Assembly: GCA_027625915.1 (NCBI GenBank)
Contig: JANTQA010000036.1
Coordinates: forward strand, 11,305,001 to 11,369,000
DNA from: Anaeramoeba flamelloides
Taxonomy: Eukaryota; Metamonada; Anaeramoebidae
Reading direction: 5' to 3'
DNA: 64,000 bases
Both the position numbers and the translations under genes were made by a program. The notes beneath the pieces were generated by a model. The model was not told the DNA's origin. It worked only from the letters and a program-made list of their open reading frames with translations, and searched no databases. Positions within the stretch are counted from its first letter, which is position 1. Every line of letters starts with the position of its first letter. This document shows positions 58,518-64,000 of this stretch, piece by piece.

Positions 58518-59709
58518 TTAATTTTTTTTCTTTTTGTTACCACCTCTTTTCTTTTTTTTTCTGTTTACTTTCTTTCCAGTTTCTTTTTTTTTCTTTGTTT
58601 CAAATCCGTGTAATTTAAGGATTGTGTCAACATCAACCTTTGGTGTTTTTAAGACTTTCATCTTTCTTAGATAGACGTTTTGTAATGGGAAAACGCTTTG
58701 GCATTGCTTTGTGATTTCCTTTGGAACAGATTCAGAAATAAGTTTGAGTGTTAATTCTTTTAATGTGCAGTTGGATTCTTTGATCATGATGTTAACCATT
58801 CTTCTTCTAATTTCTCTTACTTGGGAGCTTTGTGCATAACAGGTTTTTTTGACTTGGTTTCTGTCTTTTTTTGTAAATCCAATACAAAAGATTCTGACAG
58901 TGTAACCTTTTAAATTTAGAAATAATTTTTTTAAATGTTTGTTTATTGGTGATGTTTGAAGAAGAAAAGAATGGGAAGTTATTATTGAGATTTGTTGTTA
59001 AAAAAATTCAAGAAAGAGAAGAGGTTTGAATTGTTTGAAAAAAAAAAAAAAAAAAAATAAAGGTAAAACAATTATTCTTTTTTTGAAGAAAGTTCATTTT
59101 TCCAAAATTAAAAAAGAAAAAAGAAAAAAAAATAAACAAGGTTTTCAAAAAGTAAACCAATTTTTCATTCTTAAAGCACCTAAAAACAAAAGCCGAACAA
59201 TTCGAAAAAAATTAAAAAAAAAAAAACAAAAAAAAAATAAAAAAGCAAAAAAAATAAAGTAAAAAAAAAAAAAAAAAGAACAAAAAGAAATTTTGAAAAA
59301 TTATTTTGAGGAATATTTTACCATCTGTTGTTTTTACATTGACAACAGCTTCAATTAAAGTGTGGTATTTAACAACAAGTGATTGAACCTTGTCATTGGT
59401 TAATCTCATTCCATAAAAGTTAGTAAAGCAGTTAGTACCGGAAACGTGTTCGACACGGAATTTAAATTGCATATAGGCTTTTCTTTCATCTTTGTTAAGA
59501 TCACCCAAGCTTACTTCGAACATTCTTTTGTCTAATTGTTGTTCAGAAGTTTTGCCACCTCCAGTTGGGTTGACACATGTTTTACCGATTTGAGTTTCTC
59601 TAAAAATGTTTGGTGCTTTAACATCATACCAAACTTTTTTTAAAAATGGATCGGCTTTTTGTTTTCTTCCTTTCTTTCGGAATTGGCGATTAGACTTTCC
59701 AATAGTCAT
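58518..59709 (-). CDS. RPS3A: Small ribosomal subunit protein eS1 (RPS3A)
   Basis: Component of the 40S subunit platform near the mRNA exit. Exon 1 is 59709-59322 and exon 2 is 58906-58518, separated by a 415-nt intron (GTAAAA donor, TTTAAAAG acceptor). The join restores ...VNVKTTDGYTVRIFCIGFTK, matching the animal VKTTDGYLLRLFCVGFTKK block. The product is 258 residues, against 264 in human. It starts MTIGKSNRQFRKKGRKQKAD, and further conserved blocks are WYDVKAPNIFRETQIGKT, FEVSLGDLN, NCFTNFYGMRLTNDK and KKTCYAQSSQVREIRRRM. The C-terminus is a Lys/Arg-rich tail (KKKRGGNKKKKN) in place of the acidic end of animal eS1. The intron contains long A-rich runs on the plus strand that open shadow frames. 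Confidence 0.97.
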
Positions 59710-60569
59710 TATGTAACAAATATTTAAGAATATTAAAACACTAAAAAAAATGATTTTTTTTTCGATTGCAAAATAGATTTTACTTTTGCTTCTTTGTATT
59801 ACTCCACAATTTAAGGATTGGTGTTAAAATGAGTTTAAGTTATTTTTTAGATTAGACTGATAAATTCAGATAATTATCTGAAAATTTTTACTTCATTTTC
59901 CTTTTTAGAACTTTTTTTGTCTTTGCTTTGAGTATCAAATTTTATTGGACAGCTTCTTAGAAACTTTGTAAAATAGCTTTGGCTTCAAAAGGTACTTTCT
60001 ATTGTGTTGGTTTAAATGTTGTGGTTATTGATTACAAAATAGAAATTCAAATAAAATTTTTCTCAAATCTATTGGAATTTATCAGTGCTTTGTCCAACTT
60101 TTCTTTTTTGTTTGAAAAAAAATCATCTTATTCCAAAATCACAAATCTATTTTTCAACTTTGTTTATCAATTAATTATAAAAGTCTGTTGATTGAATTAA
60201 ACTGATCAATTTCAACACTTAGTGGGATGAATAAAGATCATTTATTGAGATATTTACATTCCTTAGCCAAGTGTAAAGTAAATTTTCATAAAATTATTTT
60301 CAAAATATTGGTATTTGTGGGATAAAAGGGTAAAATTTTACTCATGATCTCTTAAAAATTGTAGATTTTGAAATTTTTTCTTTTATTACTATTCCCAAAT
60401 CAGAAAAATCGAAACTCAAAATAATATTATTCCAGTAATTTATATTTCTATTTATAACTTCCCAAAGTAACTATTTTTTTGTTTTTTTAATTCGAAGAGG
60501 AAAAAAATTATCATTATGGTTGTTGAAATAATTCAAGCAGGATTGGCCAAATGTCATGCTTTAGAATAA

Positions 60570-60830
60570 AAAATGTTCTTTTTTTTTTTCTAGAAATCCT
60601 TATATTAACTGATCAAAGAAACTGGTAATAAACCCTAATTAAATATCATATTGATTTCGTAAAGTTCTATTATATAAAAAAAATAAAATTATAAAAAAGA
60701 AGGATCAAATATAAAATATCTCAAAAAAAATAGAATTAATTTTTGAGATATTTTTTTAAATTAAACAAAAATTTCAAAAAATTAGGAAAAGATTTTAATC
60801 AAATTCGATTCATAATTTAAAAATTTCTTT
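60570..60830. repeat. Dispersed repeat H, copy 2
   Basis: Counterpart of 1740-2010 in the same orientation: T-run with TCTAGAA, TATTAACTGATCAAA, TATTGATTTC, AAAGTTCTATTAT, GGATCAAAT and GATTCATAATTTAAAA in the same order. Identity is moderate. Confidence 0.6.
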
Positions 60831-61840
60831 TATATCGACGAGCTTAATTTGAAAATTTATATAAATGTATATATACTACTTTTTTACCTTATGAGATGTT
60901 GACACGTCACTAGAAGAAAATAGCCACAATTTTATTTGACACGCGGATTATATACTTTTAATAGTATTAGTTTAATCTAGGGAAACATAAATTCAAAAGA
61001 ATGATTCGTTTTGATTACTTCACAGAAATATAATGATATAATTATTGTATTTGATATATTTCTGGAATAATTTTCAAAATAATATATTCTCTAATTTTTT
61101 CACAAAAAAATAGATTGTTTTACGAAATTTTCTCATTTTTAAAACAAATTTAAAAAATTTACCATTTTATCCGAGCTAGCCAAAAAAAATGAAAACAATA
61201 TCATGTCTACAAAGATGATTTAATTAGTTTATAATTGGGATCATCTTCTTAATGTTTGCCTACTATTCCAATTTTGGTGATTTTCATATTACGGAATGTT
61301 GTCTTTGTTATTCTAAATAACTTTTTAAGATGATGGATAGAGTTTCTAATTATATAATTAGAAGGGTTGTAGGATAAATTTAATTAGTTAAATTATATGT
61401 AGACCAAGTATAGCAGCTTATTTTAATTTAAAAAAAAAAAAAAAAATGAAAATTAAAAGAGTCTTTAAATCAACCTACCCACCAAATTTGAATATTTTTA
61501 ACAAACAATAATAATAAAAAAAAAATCCAAGTTGAAAATTTTTAGATTGAATTGAACAATTTATTTGAGTTTGGTAATTTAAAGATGATTTTTGGAAATT
61601 CTTAATTAGAGAAAATTTTGAAAATCATTAAAAAAAATAAATTGAATTTTTTTCATTTTTTTTTTATTTTTTTTTTTTAAAGGAAAAATAGTAAATATCT
61701 AGATTTTTTTTGTTTTTAATTTTATTTTAATTTTTGGTATTAAATATCACTTTTTGAATAATAACTCTTGCAATTTTTTTCATTTCTCAAAAAAGGGATC
61801 ATTATAATTCTCGATGGGTGATATTTTTTATATCTACCTA

Positions 61841-62034
61841 GAGCCAGTTCCACTTTTAAGCCCCAAACTTTGAACGAAATTTAAGGTACATAAAAATCTC
61901 AAATTAAGGCACAAAATTTAAAATTCTAGTAAAATATATTGCGTAAAAAAAATTCCAAAAAATGTGTGCTAATTTGGGATTTTTATCTGCTTAAGTATCG
62001 TTCAAAGTTTGTGTCTTAAAAGTCGAACTGACTG
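61841..62034. repeat. Family A MITE A6
   Basis: A 194-bp palindromic copy between TA at 61839-61840 and 62035-62036. The left arm is GAGCCAGTTCCACTTTTAAG and the right arm ends AAAAGTCGAACTGACTG. Both arms are moderately decayed. Confidence 0.82.
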
Positions 62035-64000
62035 TATCGGGAATTATAATCAGTATATATATATATATATATTCAATTTCACTAAAAAAACGCCAATTTT
62101 TTTGCCTCTTTTAGGTATTAAAATTGATGATTTGTTCTTTATATTTGCACCAAAATGAATATTTTTACCTAAAAAATCTTGAAATTTTGTTATTAATAAA
62201 AGGATCATTTTTTAATTAATGATAAAAGTGATTTGTGTTACGTTTCCCAATCCATTTTTAAAGATAATCCAACTCTTTGACTCTGAATGATTTGCCCTTA
62301 ATAACACACTTTAAGGGGATAGTAAAATCAAAAAAAATCTTCTTGTAAATTGAATAACCAATTTAAAAAAAATTGTTACACATCTTGGAATTGAAAAAAC
62401 AATGTATAATTTGATATCAATAAGAAAAAACTGACTTTGTATACTATTTTTCGAAATAAATTGTTGTTTTTTTAATAAGTTTGATCCGATTTTGTAATTT
62501 TTGAAAAAGTTCAAAATCCCATATATTTCTAAAATATTGAAAAAACAATCACATATTGGAAACAAGAAAGAAACCCAATCACCTAAGAAGAAAGTTTACA
62601 AATAGTAACTTCAAAAATGAAAAGACCAAGTTTTGGAATAACCTTTATATGAAAAATCTACTTGATTTCAAAAAAATTACAATAATTATTTTAAACTTGA
62701 AAAATATAACTTTTCAATTCCAAGAACAGTTCGAATGAATTTTTTCTTTCTTTTTTTTTTTTTTCAAAACAAGAGAAAAACAACCTAACCATTAAATTAA
62801 AAAATCTCTGAAAAATACTTTTTTAAAATCCGGATAATCCAACAAAGAATCTAAAGAAATATTTTTTAAATTGATTATTTTTAATGAAAATAAAAAAACA
62901 AAACAGTCTTAATTTATCCACTTGGCTAGTAATAACACAAATATTAAATATATTAAATATATTAATATACTCTATTATTATTTCTCAATTTTTCAATGAT
63001 TCCCAAACAAATAAAACTTATTCAAATTTATAATTCTAATAATAAAATGAATATCTATTCTTTTCTAACTGTTTTTAATACTAACAATTCCTTATTTTTT
63101 ATACTTGTAATATTTAAAAAAGAATATTGCCTAATCTTTTAAATTTGAAGAAATTTAATAAATATTTTTGAATAAAATAAATAATTAATTGTTTTAGAGC
63201 TTACAGTATTTAATATTTGATTTATTTTTTTAGTATTTTTAAAATAATATTAATGCCACAACGTTACTTGTTCATACCGCATCTCAGAAATTACTCAAAG
63301 TGATATTTCTTCAAAAATAAAAATGTTTTGCAAATTTTTCTTTTTGATCCAACAATTCAAATCAAAAATGATACTTATCAATTGACTTAAAATTTAATTG
63401 AGAAAAAATTGACTCTTTTAAAAACAATAACTCATTTCTCTAAAGTTGATAAATAAGTTTGCTTCTTGGGTTTAATTCTATGGTTCTGAAAATAATCACT
63501 CATTTACCTTTGGGAAAAAAATATATCAGAGTTAAAGTCGGTTAATTATTTACTTATCTCTTTTAGATACAAATCCCTTAAATCCGTAATTATTTTTACT
63601 TCACTTGCCTTATTTTTGCTCTTCAACAATGAGCTTTCAAATAAGTTTGGTGGAAATTTATTACACCTATTTGACAAATAATGAGGATATAAAGTGAAAA
63701 TTAAATTCCTTTATTACTCATGTAACACGAATGCCTTTTTTGTGTCACTTTAATTGTTTCATTTTCAGAAGAAAATACAAGACTTTTAAAGGAAAAAACT
63801 GAAAATTTTGATCTTTTCAAAAAAATCTTGAAATTAAAATTAACAAACAATTCTAACTATTCTCAAACAAACAAAGTATTAGAACAAAAATATCAGAGAT
63901 TTGATTGATATTGTTTGAGTTTTCAAAAAAGTTTGACTCCTTGTTCCAATTTTCTTTATTTTGTTGAGAGATAATTCATTCGGAATTATCAATAAAAAAG

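Larger units (their letters stand above)
59710..64000. other. Gene-free right end of the window
   Basis: Holds the second copy of dispersed repeat H (60570-60830), preceded by a segment like 15330-15480 (about 60370-60500), and family A copy A6 (61841-62034). The rest is AT-rich with homopolymers. Frames at 59979, 62311 and 62556 look like chance. Confidence 0.55.

Overview
This is eukaryotic nuclear DNA that is very AT-rich by eye, with long gene-poor stretches, homopolymer tracts, spliceosomal introns (GTAAG-type donors, AG acceptors) and the standard genetic code. Lysine/asparagine-rich low-complexity proteins, a RasGEF with a REM domain, a piggyBac relic and many short DNA-transposon derivatives suit a free-living amoeboid protist. 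An Anaeramoeba-like metamonad is my best guess, but nothing in the window proves it.

Eight host genes can be supported. From left to right they are: eS26 (minus, 3.1-3.8 kb, one intron, long RG-rich tail); a 301-residue cysteine-rich metallothionein-like protein (plus, 12.7-13.7 kb); a roughly 1,900-residue protein with tandem PH-like modules (plus, 22.5-28.3 kb, read with two homopolymer frame breaks); the CAAX protease RCE1 (plus, 34.0-34.9 kb); a Lys/Glu/Ser-rich protein with a conserved-looking C-terminal half (plus, 42.7-44.9 kb, spliced); a REM+CDC25 RasGEF (plus, 46.8-48.6 kb); eL18 (minus, 53.6-54.4 kb, one intron); and eS1/RPS3A (minus, 58.5-59.7 kb, one intron). RCE1 (prenyl-protein processing) and the RasGEF both act in small-GTPase signalling, but 12 kb separates them and this is probably coincidence. 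The three ribosomal genes share a one-intron layout and the minus strand.

Most of the rest is repeat graveyard. I can define several families by comparing copies inside the window: family A (about 195-205 bp, palindromic, TA-flanked, six copies, two pairs nested one inside the other); family B (about 475 bp, two copies, one inside a host intron); family C (short about 165 bp and long about 250 bp forms, six copies); family E (1.2 kb, perfect 19-bp inverted ends, two copies, rich in TCGCGA motifs); family F (GTTAGG-bearing foldback units, two of them inserted in LINE relics); a 382-bp foldback; a 1.8-kb long-armed inverted-repeat element with a roughly 100-bp palindromic MITE inside it; two decayed LINE 3' ends; and a decayed piggyBac transposase gene.

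The most interesting cross-family signal is that repeat copies differ mainly at CpG sites (CpG to TpG or CpA). This is the classic footprint of cytosine methylation of transposons. Other items worth a second look are the RG tail on eS26, the giant two-domain metallothionein, the tandem PH-like protein and the self-nesting of family A.
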